From Beijerinckiaceae bacterium (GTDB taxonomy: Bacteria; Pseudomonadota; Alphaproteobacteria; Rhizobiales; Beijerinckiaceae): 64,000 nucleotides of DNA. The notes beneath the pieces were generated by a model. The model had not been told where the DNA came from. It was given only the letters and a program-made list of their open reading frames with translations, and searched no databases. The DNA is taken from the NCBI GenBank assembly GCA_027532775.1, contig JAPZTO010000008.1, positions 116,001-180,000 of the forward strand, written 5' to 3'. This document shows positions 42,092 to 51,054 of the stretch, piece by piece. Position 1 is the first letter of the stretch. Every line of letters begins with the position of its first letter. The translations under genes and the position numbers were made by a program.

Positions 42092-42973
42092 TCACCGCGT
42101 CGGCACGGGTTTCTCGCCCCGATAATCGTAGAAGCCGCGCTTGGTCTTGCGGCCGAGCCAGCCGGCCTCGACATATTTCACCAGAAGCGGGCAGGGGCGA
42201 TACTTGCTGTCGGCGAGGCCGTCATGCAGCACCTGCATGATCGAGAGGCAGGTATCCAGCCCGATGAAATCCGCCAGCTGGAGCGGGCCCATCGGGTGGT
42301 TGGCGCCCAGCTTCATCGCGGTGTCGATGGCCTCGACCGTGCCGACGCCCTCATAGAGCGTGTAGATCGCCTCGTTGATCATCGGCAGCAGGATGCGGTT
42401 GACGATGAAGGCGGGGAAATCCTCGCTCATCGTCACGGTCTTGCCGAGAGATTGCACGAAATCGCGGCTGAGGTTGAAAGTGTTGTCGTCCGTGGCGATG
42501 CCGCGGATGATCTCCACCAGCTGCATCACCGGCACCGGATTCATGAAATGGATGCCGATGAACTGCTCCGGCCGGTCGGTCGCGGCGCCGAGCCGCGTGA
42601 TCGAGATCGACGAGGTGTTGGTCGCGAGCAGGGCCTCGGGCTTCAGCGTGCGGGTGACAGTCTGGAAGATCTTGCGCTTGACCTCCTCGTTCTCCGTGGC
42701 GGCCTCGATCACGAGATCGCATTGGGAGAGGGCGGCCATATCCGGCGAGCCGGTGATGCGGGCGAGGGCGGCATGGCGGGCCTCGTCGGTGACGCTGCCT
42801 TTCTGGACCTGGCGGGAAAGATTGCCGTTGATCGTCGCGAGGCCGGATTGCACGCGCTCCTCGCTGACATCGTTGATCACGACATCGAGGCCGGCAAGCG
42901 CCACCACATGGGCAATGCCGCTGCCCATCTGCCCGGCGCCGATCACGCCCACTTTCCGAATTCCGCCTTGCAT
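42092..42973 (-). CDS. 3-hydroxybutyryl-CoA dehydrogenase
   Basis: The 293-residue enzyme has the NAD-binding GVIGAGQMGSGIAHVVALAG at the N-terminus, ATNTSSISITRLGAATDRPE, GIHFMNPVPVMQLVEII with the catalytic histidine (HFMNP), and the C-terminal dimerisation domain (NRILLPMINEAIYTLYEGV, LGANHPMGPLQLADFIGLD). It oxidises L-3-hydroxyacyl-CoA to the ketoacyl-CoA, in butyrate, PHB or fatty-acid metabolism. It is followed upstream by etfA and etfB on the same strand, the frequent hbd-etfAB arrangement, and would act after the acyl-CoA dehydrogenase step. Confidence 0.93.
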   Translation of the reverse strand: MQGGIRKVGVIGAGQMGSGIAHVVALAGLDVVINDVSEERVQSGLATINGNLSRQVQKGSVTDEARHAALARITGSPDMAALSQCDLVIEAATENEEVKRKIFQTVTRTLKPEALLATNTSSISITRLGAATDRPEQFIGIHFMNPVPVMQLVEIIRGIATDDNTFNLSRDFVQSLGKTVTMSEDFPAFIVNRILLPMINEAIYTLYEGVGTVEAIDTAMKLGANHPMGPLQLADFIGLDTCLSIMQVLHDGLADSKYRPCPLLVKYVEAGWLGRKTKRGFYDYRGEKPVPTR

Positions 42974-43090
42974 GGCCCTGTTTTTCCTTCAACGCACCGG
43001 AAGCGAGGGTAGGACGGCCCGCATTCCGGCTCAAGCGCCGGAATGCCAATTCGTCAAATTTGTCCCAATCGAAACGGGACGAGGCGCGAT

Positions 43091-44020
43091 TCAGAGCGAT
43101 TTCTCGAGTTCCGGCACCGCCTCGAACAGATCCGCGACGAGGCCGTAATCCGCGACCTGGAAGATCGGGGCCTCGGCATCCTTGTTGATGGCGACGATGA
43201 CCTTCGAATCCTTCATCCCCGCGAGATGCTGGATCGCGCCGGAAATGCCGCAGGCAATGTAGAGCGCCGGCGCCACCACCTTGCCGGTCTGGCCGACCTG
43301 CCAGTCATTCGGGGCATAGCCGGCATCCACCGCCGCGCGGGAGGCGCCGATCGCCGCGCCGAGCTTGTCCGCCAGCGGCTCGATCACCTCGCGGAACTTC
43401 TCCGCCGAGCCCATGGCGCGGCCGCCCGAGACGATGATCTTCGCGGAAGCCAGCTCCGGCCGGTCCGATTTCGCCACTTCTTCCGAGACGAAGCGGGCCT
43501 TGGCCGAAGCACCCGGCGCGGCCACGCTCTCGATGGCAGCGGAACCACCGGCGCCCGCCGCCGCGAAGCTCGCGGTCATGATCGAGACCAGCTTCTTCGC
43601 ATCCCTCGACTTCACGGTCTGGATGGCGTTGCCGGCATAGATCGGGCGTTCGAACGTGTCGGCCGAGAGGATTTTCGTCACGCCCGAGATCACCTGCACA
43701 TCGAGCAGGGCCGCAGCGCGGGGCAGGATGTTCTTGCCGTTGGCCGTGGCCGGCGCGACGATGCCGTCATAGCCGGGCGCGAGGCTGACCAGCAGCTCCG
43801 CCACGGTTTCCGGCAGCGCGTGGCCCAGCGAATCACCTTCGGCCAGCAGGACCTTGCCAACACCTGCGAGTTTGGCCGCGGCTTCCGCCGCCGGCTTCGC
43901 GCCGTTGCCGGCCACGAGCACATGGACGTCGCCGCCCATCGCTGCTGCGGCGGTGACGGCCTTCGCGGTCGCCTCGTTGAGGGCCGCGTTCGAATGTTCC
44001 GCGAGAACGAGGATCGCCAT
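43091..44020 (-). CDS. etfA: Electron transfer flavoprotein subunit alpha
   Basis: The 309-residue protein has the EtfA/FixB layout: N-terminal domain [18 protein letters not shown] and the FAD-binding C-terminal domain with [65 protein letters not shown] and IVAINKD. It takes electrons from acyl-CoA dehydrogenases and passes them to ETF-quinone oxidoreductase. The gene starts one base after the etfB stop. Confidence 0.95.
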   Translation of the reverse strand: MAILVLAEHSNAALNEATAKAVTAAAAMGGDVHVLVAGNGAKPAAEAAAKLAGVGKVLLAEGDSLGHALPETVAELLVSLAPGYDGIVAPATANGKNILPRAAALLDVQVISGVTKILSADTFERPIYAGNAIQTVKSRDAKKLVSIMTASFAAAGAGGSAAIESVAAPGASAKARFVSEEVAKSDRPELASAKIIVSGGRAMGSAEKFREVIEPLADKLGAAIGASRAAVDAGYAPNDWQVGQTGKVVAPALYIACGISGAIQHLAGMKDSKVIVAINKDAEAPIFQVADYGLVADLFEAVPELEKSL

Positions 44021-44021
44021 G

Positions 44022-44771
44022 TCAGATCACTCCGGCTTCGGTCTTGAGTTTCTGCACCAGCTCGGCCACCGAGCCCACCTTCACGCCGGCCTTGCGGGTC
44101 GGCGGTTCGGTGGTTTTCAGCACCTCGAGGCGGGGGCTGACATCGACGCCGAGGGCTTCCGGCGAGGTCTCGTCGAGCGGCTTCTTCTTCGCCTTCATGA
44201 TGTTCGGCAGCGAGGCATAGCGCGGCTCGTTGAGGCGGAGATCGGTGGTGATGATCGCTGGCAGGGCGAGCGATACCGTCTGCAGGCCGCCATCGATCTC
44301 GCGCGTGACGGCGACTGCATCGCCCTCGACCGCGACCTTGAAGGCGAAGGTGCCCTGGCCCCAGCCGAGCAGGGCCGCCAGCATCTGGCCGGTGGCGTTC
44401 ATGTCGTCATCGATGGCCTGCTTGCCGAGGATCACCAGGCCCGGGCCCTCGCTGGCGATCACCGCCTTGAGGAGCTTCGCCACGGCGAGCGGCTCGACCG
44501 TCGCGTCCGTTTTCACGAGGATGCCGCGATCCGCCCCCATGGCGAGGCCGGTGCGGATGGTTTCCTGGGCCTGGGCCGGGCCGATCGAGACCACCACCAC
44601 CTCGGTCGCCTTGCCGGCTTCCTTGATGCGCAGGGCCTCTTCCACCGCGATCTCGTCGAACGGGTTCATCGACATCTTCACATTGGCCAGTTCGACGCCC
44701 GACCCATCCGGCTTCACCCGGATCTTCACGTTGTAGTCGACCACCCGCTTCACGGGGACCAGAATCTTCAT
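44022..44771 (-). CDS. etfB: Electron transfer flavoprotein subunit beta
   Basis: The 249-residue protein has the EtfB pattern: [59 protein letters not shown] and [20 protein letters not shown], plus the AMP-binding region near residues 120-135. It forms the heterodimer with EtfA. The gene is first in the operon with etfA and probably hbd, and a near-perfect palindrome lies 66-85 bases upstream of its start. Confidence 0.95.
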   Translation of the reverse strand: MKILVPVKRVVDYNVKIRVKPDGSGVELANVKMSMNPFDEIAVEEALRIKEAGKATEVVVVSIGPAQAQETIRTGLAMGADRGILVKTDATVEPLAVAKLLKAVIASEGPGLVILGKQAIDDDMNATGQMLAALLGWGQGTFAFKVAVEGDAVAVTREIDGGLQTVSLALPAIITTDLRLNEPRYASLPNIMKAKKKPLDETSPEALGVDVSPRLEVLKTTEPPTRKAGVKVGSVAELVQKLKTEAGVI

Positions 44772-44836
44772 GGCGCTCGTCCTGTCTGTTTCCTCTCGAA
44801 GGTTCCCGGGAGGACCGGGAACCAGCCTGATCTTGA

Positions 44837-44856
44837 ATAGTTTATATATGAACTAT
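44837..44856. promoter_or_regulatory. Candidate MarR-type operator upstream of etfB (near-perfect 20-bp palindrome)
   Basis: ATAGTTTATATATGAACTAT matches its own reverse complement at 18 of 20 positions. It lies between etfB (start 44771) and the adenosyltransferase gene, in an AT-rich island of about 30 bases within GC-rich DNA. Size and symmetry fit a MarR- or PadR-type site controlling etfBA. Regulator unknown. Confidence 0.55.
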
Positions 44857-44971
44857 CATGCGAAGGAAAGGGGTTCCGTTCCGTTTCGCCGGGTTGCCGC
44901 CGGAGCGGGGAATAGGTCAAGGACGCTGCCGTTTCTGTCAAGTAGACGACCCTGCCGCATGAATTCCGCCC

Positions 44972-45568
44972 TCACTCCGCCGCCGGCTGGTCCCGCGTCA
45001 GGCCGGGCACCCAGAGAACATCGCCGGCGCCATCGCCATTGGCGTTGCGGGACAGGACGAAGAGCAGGTCGGACAGGCGGTTGATGTATTTCAGCGCGGC
45101 CGGGCTGACGGGCTCGCCCTCGATCGCCGCGAGCCGGCACATCTGCCGCTCCGCCCGCCGGGCCATTGTCCGGGCGAGATGAAGATGCGTCGCCAGGGCC
45201 GTGCCGCCGGGCAGGGTGAAGGATCGCAGCGGCTGGAGCCGGGCATTCATCCGGTCGATCTCGGCTTCGAGCCGCGCAACCTGGTTCTCGACGATGCGCA
45301 ACGGCTCCCAGCCCAGGGGCTTGCCGCGATCCGGCGTGCAGAGATCCGCGCCGAGATCGAAGAGATCGTTCTGGATCCGGGCGAGAATCGCGTCGATCTC
45401 CGGTTCGGCCGCGCTGTGCAGGCGGGCGAGGCCGATCGCGGCGTTGGTTTCGTCGACCGTTCCGTAGGATTCGACGCGGAGGTCGAATTTCGGCACGCGG
45501 GCGCCGTCGCCGAGGCCGGTTGTGCCGGCATCGCCGGTGCGGGTGTAGATTCGATTGAGCTTGACCAT
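44972..45568 (-). CDS. Cob(I)alamin adenosyltransferase, PduO type
   Basis: The 198-residue protein (start MVKLNRIYTRTGDAG at 45568) has the ATP-binding N-terminal motif YTRTGDAGTTGLGDG, VESYGTVDETNAAIG, IQNDLFDLGADLC, FTLPGGTALATHLHLAR with RTMARRAERQ, and LKYINRLSDLLFVLSRNAN. These are all hallmarks of PduO/MMAB-type corrinoid adenosyltransferases. It makes adenosylcobalamin, for example for methylmalonyl-CoA mutase, which ties in with acyl-CoA metabolism nearby. It is a trimeric cytoplasmic enzyme. Confidence 0.93.
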   Translation of the reverse strand: MVKLNRIYTRTGDAGTTGLGDGARVPKFDLRVESYGTVDETNAAIGLARLHSAAEPEIDAILARIQNDLFDLGADLCTPDRGKPLGWEPLRIVENQVARLEAEIDRMNARLQPLRSFTLPGGTALATHLHLARTMARRAERQMCRLAAIEGEPVSPAALKYINRLSDLLFVLSRNANGDGAGDVLWVPGLTRDQPAAE

Positions 45569-45650
45569 GCCGGGCACTATGGCCGGGGGCGCCGGAAATT
45601 CAAGGGGAGCGCGTGTCGGGGGACGTGGGAGCCGGTACCGGGCGATCCCC

Positions 45651-46220
45651 TCAGAACCGGTAGCCCAGCATCATGCCGAGATGGGTCAGGCCGCGATTGG
45701 CGTTGCAACGGCCGGCATTCGACAGATGCTCGAGCCCGGCCGTGACGGTCCAGCCTCCGTCGAGTCGGTAGCCGACAGAGGCCGCCTCGCGGAACAGGGC
45801 GCGGCAGCCCAGCGCGTTGCGGCCGGCGGGAACGGCCCTGCCGGTATGGCCATCATGGAGCGCGGCGCTGAGGCTCCCCTCGACGAACAGCCGGGCCGTG
45901 AGATCGACCTGCCAGGTCAGCCCGGCATGGACATGGCTGGTCTTGCCGCCGAGGCTCGCCGAGAGGCCGAGATGGGGCAGGGGCACGAGAGCCGCCGGCG
46001 CATTGGCGGGCAGGAAGGGCCGTCGGAACAGCAGCAAACCGGCGAGATTGGCCGAACCCGCCTCCGGGCTCCACGGATCATGCGCGGCCAAGCCGAACCG
46101 CGCCTCGGCCAGCCAGCCGCCCGGCGGGCGGGGGCCGCCGAGAACAGGGGGGTCGGCGGCCAGGGCGGATCCTGCCATGAGGAACAGGCCGGCCGCGAGC
46201 AGGCGTCGCAGGGTCTCCAT
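45651..46220 (-). CDS. Acyloxyacyl hydrolase family protein, PagL-like lipid A 3-O-deacylase
   Basis: The 189-residue protein (start METLRRLLAAGLFLMAGSAL; an ATG 12 bases upstream is possible) has a signal peptide, an outer-membrane beta-barrel pattern of alternating strands and the PagL C-terminal signature GLEHLSNAG, with the catalytic H-x-S pair, ending THLGMMLGYRF with a terminal phenylalanine. PagL-type enzymes remove the 3-O acyl chain of lipid A in the outer membrane. Two added cysteines (GCRALFREA, GRCNAN) may form a disulfide. Confidence 0.82.
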   Translation of the reverse strand: METLRRLLAAGLFLMAGSALAADPPVLGGPRPPGGWLAEARFGLAAHDPWSPEAGSANLAGLLLFRRPFLPANAPAALVPLPHLGLSASLGGKTSHVHAGLTWQVDLTARLFVEGSLSAALHDGHTGRAVPAGRNALGCRALFREAASVGYRLDGGWTVTAGLEHLSNAGRCNANRGLTHLGMMLGYRF

Positions 46221-46292
46221 GCCGGAGACCATGGCGAGAAATCGTTAAGGTTAACCGAATGGAAAAGCAGGAAGCCGGCCGGCAGGCCGCGA

Positions 46293-46475
46293 TCAGCCGT
46301 TCTTGTACCAGATGACGCCCATCATGATGACGATGGCGAGGAATTGCAGGCCGACGCGCCAGCGCATCAATTGCTGCGAGCGGTTGGGCGAACCGCCGCG
46401 CATCATGTTCACAAGGCCCAGCAGAAGGACGAGGGTTACGGCTCCGACGGCCACGCCGACAACAGCATTCATCAT
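46293..46475 (-). CDS. Twin-transmembrane small protein (HIG1-like)
   Basis: The 60-residue protein has two membrane helices (NAVVGVAVGAVTLVLLLGLV and VGLQFLAIVIMMGVIWYK) separated by a basic, polar loop MMRGGSPNRSQQLMRWR. This is the pattern of HIG1-domain proteins of alphaproteobacteria, relatives of the mitochondrial cytochrome oxidase supercomplex factors. A GAGGGGAAA site precedes it. It is an inner-membrane protein, perhaps associated with respiratory complexes (inference from family). Confidence 0.85.
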   Translation of the reverse strand: MMNAVVGVAVGAVTLVLLLGLVNMMRGGSPNRSQQLMRWRVGLQFLAIVIMMGVIWYKNG

Positions 46476-46575
46476 GATTTCCCCTCGTTTCGGCTGTGCC
46501 CGGGCCGGGCGCGCCCTTCTGTAGGCGAGCGCGACCGCGCCGGGAAGGGCCCTGATCCGCTACCTTTGGACGCTG

Positions 46576-49278
46576 TCAGCGCTGGCGCAGCAGGCGGTCA
46601 AGGTAATCGAGTTCGCCCTGCGGCCGGTCAAACTCGCCGAGCCGGCGGCGCAATTCGCGGAGCACGCGCTCGGCGCGCTCGCTGATCGAACCCTGCAGGT
46701 CGTTCCTGCCGATATCGGGATTGGTGGTGTTGTCCTCGAAATCGCGGCGCTGGTTGGCCTGTGGCCGGCCGAGCGGGTCCATCCGGTTTTCGGCACGGCC
46801 GCGCTGGCCGGGGCCGGGCTGACCGAGGCCGGGGCCTTCGCCTTCGCCTTCGCCGGGCTCGTTGCCCTGGCCCAGCTGGCGCTGGAGTTCCTGTGCCATG
46901 CCCTGCGCCGCGCGGCCGAGGCCGTCGAGCGCGCGCTGCTGGCCTTCGGTGGCATCGCCGGGATTGCCTTGGCCAAGCTGGCCCTGCGCATCGCCCATGC
47001 CCTCCTCGGCCTCGCCGAAGCCTTCGCCTTCCTGCATGCCGCGCTGCTGGAGCCGCTCGCGCAGCTGGCGCAGCCGGTCCCGCAGGGCCTGCTGCTGCTC
47101 CTCGAGGCCGCCGCCTTCCTGGCCCTGCTGGCCGGGCTGGCGCTGGCCGCGCTGCTGCTGGCCTTGCTGGCCCTGTTGCCGCTGGCCCTGCTGCCCCTGC
47201 TGGCGCTGGCCGCGCTGCTGCTGGCCCTCGCGGAAGGTGCGGTCGCGCAGGTCACGCTGCTCGCGCTGGAGCCGGTCGAGTTCCTCGAGTTGCTGGCCAA
47301 GTTCCCGCATGCGCGGATCGACATCCTGCCGGCGGGCGGAGCGGAGATTCTCCATCATCTGCCGCAATTCGTTGAGAAGGCGCTGGGCTTCCGCCGTGTT
47401 GCCGGAGCGCGCCATTTCCTCGATCTTGCGCAGCATCTCGGCCAGATCGCGCTGGTTGAGCAGGCGCTCGGGCGAAACCGGGCTCTGGTCTCGCGAATTG
47501 CGATCCTGCTCGCGCAGGGAACGTTCGGCGAATTCGCGCAGGAACTGGTCCATCGCGCGGCGCAACTCCTCGGCGAGGCGTTTGATCTCCTCGGGCGAGG
47601 CGCCACGTTCCAGCGCATCGCGCAGGCGGGCCTCGGCCTCACGCAGGCGGCGCTCGGCATCGGTCATGTCGCCATTTTCGAGATAGAGCGCGAAATCATA
47701 GATCTGGTCAGCAATCCCGCGCAGCTTGTCCTCGTTCCGGGAGGTGCGCAGGCCGGTGCGGATCATGTCGAGCGCGATGAAATCCCCCACGCGCGGGGTG
47801 AATTTCTCCGGCTCGAAGAGCAGCGCGTCGAAAGCGAGGCGGATCGGGGCGAGATCCATCGGCGAGAAATTCAGCAGGCGGCGCTGCTCGACAAGGGCCC
47901 GCGGCAGCGCCTGGCTGAAGGGGCGCTGCGGCAGCATCACTGTCTTCCATTCGCTGAAGGCGCTCTGGCCGACATCATCCTCGACCTTGATACGGACGCG
48001 CACTTCCTCGCCGGCCCAGGGATGATCTTCGGTGGGCAGGGCAGCCTCGCCCGCGCCGAGGCGCAGGGGAAGCGAAGAGGTCGGGGCCGGGAACAACGTG
48101 CGCGGATGGCGGCTGAACGGCGCGCTGGCGCGCTCGATGACCAGTTCGGCCTTGGCGATCCCGTAATCGTCGGTCATCTCATAGGCGAGGCGGATGCCGC
48201 CAGGGCTCTGGCGTTCGACATTGGCCGATTCCGCGCGGACTTCCTTCAGCGCCACGCCGGGCGGAAGGTCCGGGATGACGGCGAGCTGGTAGCGGGCGAT
48301 TTCCTGGCCCTGCCGCAGCACGCGGAGATCGGCATCCGCCTTGAGGACGCGCTTCTCGACAACGATGCCGGGATTCGCGCGCGGGGGCGTGGCGGGCGCG
48401 GCCGGCGCACCTTCCGCAGGTGCCTCCGCCTTCGGCGTCTCGAGGCCGGGGCCATGCGTGACGGTGATGGCGGGCGGCAGGCTCTCGCGGCCCTCGATGC
48501 GCGGTGCGGTCGAACGGACGGTAATGGTCGAGCCGAGCGGCGCGCGGATCACCTCGTCGGCGGTGGTCGAGAGGAAGATGGGCGGCCGCCCGGTATAGGC
48601 GGGCGGGTCAATCCAGGCATCGAGCCGTGGCGGCACCGGCGGGATGACCGGCGTCGTCCAGTCAAAGGCCTGGGCAAGGCGGGCTTGCCGATCCTCGCCG
48701 GCCACGAAGGCCGCGGCCACGAGCGCCAGCACGGCAAAGGCGCGCAGGGCGACCGGATCGCGCCGCCGGATCCGCGCATCGGCGGGCACGGCAGCGAGTG
48801 CAAGGCTGGCAGTTTCGGCGCGGCGCTGATGCACCTGCCAGAGTGCCTCTGCGAAGGCATCCCCCTTCGCCGCCAGCTTGTCGCCCAGAGTGGCGAGCGG
48901 GCGGTGCAGTTCGGGGCGCGAGCCATCCAGCCGACGGCGGATCGCCGCTTCATCCGGCAGGCGGATGCGCAGCAGCCCCCGCAGCGAAGCGAGGAAAGCG
49001 AGGCCGAACAGGCCGGTGACAGCGGCGCGCCAGAGCGGTTCGATCTCGCCGAACAGGCCGAGCCAGGCTGTCACAAGGAAGGCGACGAGGATCGCGGCGG
49101 GCGCGAGCAGGGCGGGTAGGATGGCTTCGAGCGTCAGGCCAAAGGCTGTCCGGCGCCAGGTCCAGGCGGGAAAGCGCAGGGGTATGGAGGGTTTGGGCAG
49201 GGCAGACGTGGACAGAGAAGGCGTGCCGGGTTGTGTCGGCAGTGTTTCCGGCGCGGCGTCGCGGGGCTGATCGGCCAT
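46576..49278 (-). CDS. DUF4175/TIGR02302 family large membrane protein
   Basis: The 900-residue protein (start MADQPRDAAPETLP at 49278, GGAG upstream) has two or three membrane helices near residues 55-105 and one near 175-200, a large extracytoplasmic-type domain (about 200-560), then a long charged helical region rich in RLREAEARLRDALERG-type heptads (560-700), and a Q/G/R-rich low-complexity tract (QQRGQRQQGQQGQ, about 700-770). This order matches the TIGR02302 family of Hyphomicrobiales. Function is unknown; the coiled-coil and low-complexity tail suggest an envelope scaffold. The Q-rich tract is GC-repetitive at DNA level and likely variable in length. Confidence 0.88.
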   Translation of the reverse strand: MADQPRDAAPETLPTQPGTPSLSTSALPKPSIPLRFPAWTWRRTAFGLTLEAILPALLAPAAILVAFLVTAWLGLFGEIEPLWRAAVTGLFGLAFLASLRGLLRIRLPDEAAIRRRLDGSRPELHRPLATLGDKLAAKGDAFAEALWQVHQRRAETASLALAAVPADARIRRRDPVALRAFAVLALVAAAFVAGEDRQARLAQAFDWTTPVIPPVPPRLDAWIDPPAYTGRPPIFLSTTADEVIRAPLGSTITVRSTAPRIEGRESLPPAITVTHGPGLETPKAEAPAEGAPAAPATPPRANPGIVVEKRVLKADADLRVLRQGQEIARYQLAVIPDLPPGVALKEVRAESANVERQSPGGIRLAYEMTDDYGIAKAELVIERASAPFSRHPRTLFPAPTSSLPLRLGAGEAALPTEDHPWAGEEVRVRIKVEDDVGQSAFSEWKTVMLPQRPFSQALPRALVEQRRLLNFSPMDLAPIRLAFDALLFEPEKFTPRVGDFIALDMIRTGLRTSRNEDKLRGIADQIYDFALYLENGDMTDAERRLREAEARLRDALERGASPEEIKRLAEELRRAMDQFLREFAERSLREQDRNSRDQSPVSPERLLNQRDLAEMLRKIEEMARSGNTAEAQRLLNELRQMMENLRSARRQDVDPRMRELGQQLEELDRLQREQRDLRDRTFREGQQQRGQRQQGQQGQRQQGQQGQQQRGQRQPGQQGQEGGGLEEQQQALRDRLRQLRERLQQRGMQEGEGFGEAEEGMGDAQGQLGQGNPGDATEGQQRALDGLGRAAQGMAQELQRQLGQGNEPGEGEGEGPGLGQPGPGQRGRAENRMDPLGRPQANQRRDFEDNTTNPDIGRNDLQGSISERAERVLRELRRRLGEFDRPQGELDYLDRLLRQR

Positions 49279-49434
49279 GGCGCTCCCATCCATCTCAGGC
49301 GGGAAAGGGGCCCCCGTTCCCCATACCCGGATCAGACCAAGCTAGCACGGCTGCGCGATCTGACCAGTGCCAAACCGGCAGCCATGCTGTCGCAATCGCG
49401 TGATCAACAGGTTCGCGCGGGCGCCAGGTGCCGC

Positions 49435-50709
49435 TCAGAGCCAGTCCGGAGCACGGTCCTGCCCCAGCAATTGCTCATAGGTCTGCCGGGGCCGCGTGAC
49501 GGCAAAATCCGCGCCGCGGACCAGAACTTCCGACACCAGCAGGCGCTGGTTGTAGGTCGAGGACATGGTCGCGCCATAGGCACCGGCGGTCTTGAAGACC
49601 AGCAGGTCACCGGGCGCCATCGGCGGCAGGAGGCGGTTGGTGGTGAAGGTGTCGCCTGATTCGCAGATCGGGCCGACCACGTCATAGGCGACGGGGGCGA
49701 GACCGGGCGCCGGTTCCTTCACCGGCCAGATCTCGTGATAGGCATCATACATGGCCGGGCGGACGAGATCGTTCATCGCCGCGTCGATCACAAGGAAGCG
49801 CTTGTCGGCACGCTCGTTCACATAGAGAACGCGGGCGAGCAGGATGCCGGCATTGCCGGCAATCAGCCGCCCCGGCTCGAAACCGAGCTCGACATCCAGC
49901 CCCTCGGTGACAGCGCGGACCATGGCGCCGTAATCCTGCAGCAGTTCCGGGCCATGGGCATAGGGCGCCTGCATCTGGTAGGGGATTCCGAGGCCGCCGC
50001 CGAGATCGAGCCGGGTCACGCCATGGCCTTGCGCGCGCAGGGTCTCGATGATGCCGCGCAGCTTGCGGAAGGCCGCTTCCAGCGCGTCGAGCTTCAGGAT
50101 CTGGCTGCCGATATGGACTGCGAGGCCCTGGACCGAGATACCGGGCATGTTCGCTGCGCGGGCATAGAGCCGCTCGGCCTCGGAGAAGGATACGCCGAAC
50201 TTGTTCGCCGCCCCGCCTGTGGTGATCTTGGCATGGCCGCCGGCCCCGACTTCCGGGTTGACGCGCAGCACGACCGGCTGGCGCTTGCCCCGGGCCGCCG
50301 CCACCTTCGAGAGAAGGTCGAGTTCACCCTCGCTCTCGACATTGACCTGATAGATCCCGGCCTCGACCGCGAAGGCGAGTTCCGCCTCGGTCTTGCCCAC
50401 GCCGGAGAAGACGATGCGGCTTGCCGGAATGCCGGCCGCCAGCGCCTTGCGGATCTCGCCTTCCGACACGGTATCGGCGCCGGCACCGAGACGGGCCAGC
50501 GTCATCAGAACGCCGAGATTCCCGTTGGCCTTCACGGCATAGAAGATGTGCGGATCCTTCAGGCCGAGGGAATCCCGGAAGACGGTGTAATGCCGCTCCA
50601 GCGTGGCGCTGGAATAGATATAGGTCGGCGTGCCGACGCTGTCGGCGAGCGCGGGAAGCGGCACGTCCTCGGCATGGAGGATGCCGTCGCGATAGTCGAA
50701 ATGGTGCAT
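49435..50709 (-). CDS. lysA: Diaminopimelate decarboxylase
   Basis: The 424-residue enzyme (start MHHFDYRDGILHAEDVPL) has the PLP-binding lysine in IFYAVKANGNLGVL, the glycine-rich LDLGGGLGIPY, HIGSQI and the C-terminal GPICESGDTF with the catalytic cysteine, as in LysA. It converts meso-diaminopimelate to lysine in the last step of lysine synthesis. It follows the small lipoprotein gene by 46 bases, with argH behind it, the usual order in this group. Confidence 0.95.
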   Translation of the reverse strand: MHHFDYRDGILHAEDVPLPALADSVGTPTYIYSSATLERHYTVFRDSLGLKDPHIFYAVKANGNLGVLMTLARLGAGADTVSEGEIRKALAAGIPASRIVFSGVGKTEAELAFAVEAGIYQVNVESEGELDLLSKVAAARGKRQPVVLRVNPEVGAGGHAKITTGGAANKFGVSFSEAERLYARAANMPGISVQGLAVHIGSQILKLDALEAAFRKLRGIIETLRAQGHGVTRLDLGGGLGIPYQMQAPYAHGPELLQDYGAMVRAVTEGLDVELGFEPGRLIAGNAGILLARVLYVNERADKRFLVIDAAMNDLVRPAMYDAYHEIWPVKEPAPGLAPVAYDVVGPICESGDTFTTNRLLPPMAPGDLLVFKTAGAYGATMSSTYNQRLLVSEVLVRGADFAVTRPRQTYEQLLGQDRAPDWL

Positions 50710-50755
50710 CTTAGCCTCGTATGGGCTGGAATTCTGCAGGCGGGAATTCTTCAAG

Positions 50756-50998
50756 TCAGTCGAGCAGGCGGTCGATCAGCAATTCGCGTTTCGGCGGGGT
50801 GATCGGGACCCGCTTGTTGCCGCCGATCCGCGTCTCCCCGGCCGGCCGGGCACCGGTTGTCGCCGCGTCTGCCTGCTCCTGCTTCGGGCGGGCCGCCTCG
50901 CTGCCGGGCGGCGGTTCGAGCTGACCGCGCTTGCCGCAGGCTGCGAGGCCGCCGGCGAGCAGGATCATGACGAAGGCGATGCGAACAGGTCGAGACAT
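50756..50998 (-). CDS. lptM: LptM-like small lipoprotein
   Basis: The 80-residue protein has a signal peptide (IAFVMILLAGGLAAC) with lipobox LAAC followed directly by GKRGQLEPPP, the hallmark of the LptM (YifL) family, and then a disordered proline- and charge-rich tail. LptM assists disulfide maturation of the LptD-LptE translocon in E. coli. Its place between argH and lysA is conserved in many proteobacteria, supporting the call. Confidence 0.85.
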   Translation of the reverse strand: MSRPVRIAFVMILLAGGLAACGKRGQLEPPPGSEAARPKQEQADAATTGARPAGETRIGGNKRVPITPPKRELLIDRLLD

Positions 50999-51054
50999 GC
51001 TGTTTCCCGGAGCAAGGACGTCCAATGGGCGAAGCGTTAGCACGAAGCCCCGCC

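Noticed and set aside
46969..49119. Plus-strand open frame of 716 residues opposite the DUF4175 gene
   Set aside because: Antisense to a recognised family member; leucine/alanine-rich sequence is the complement of its Q- and R-rich repeats.
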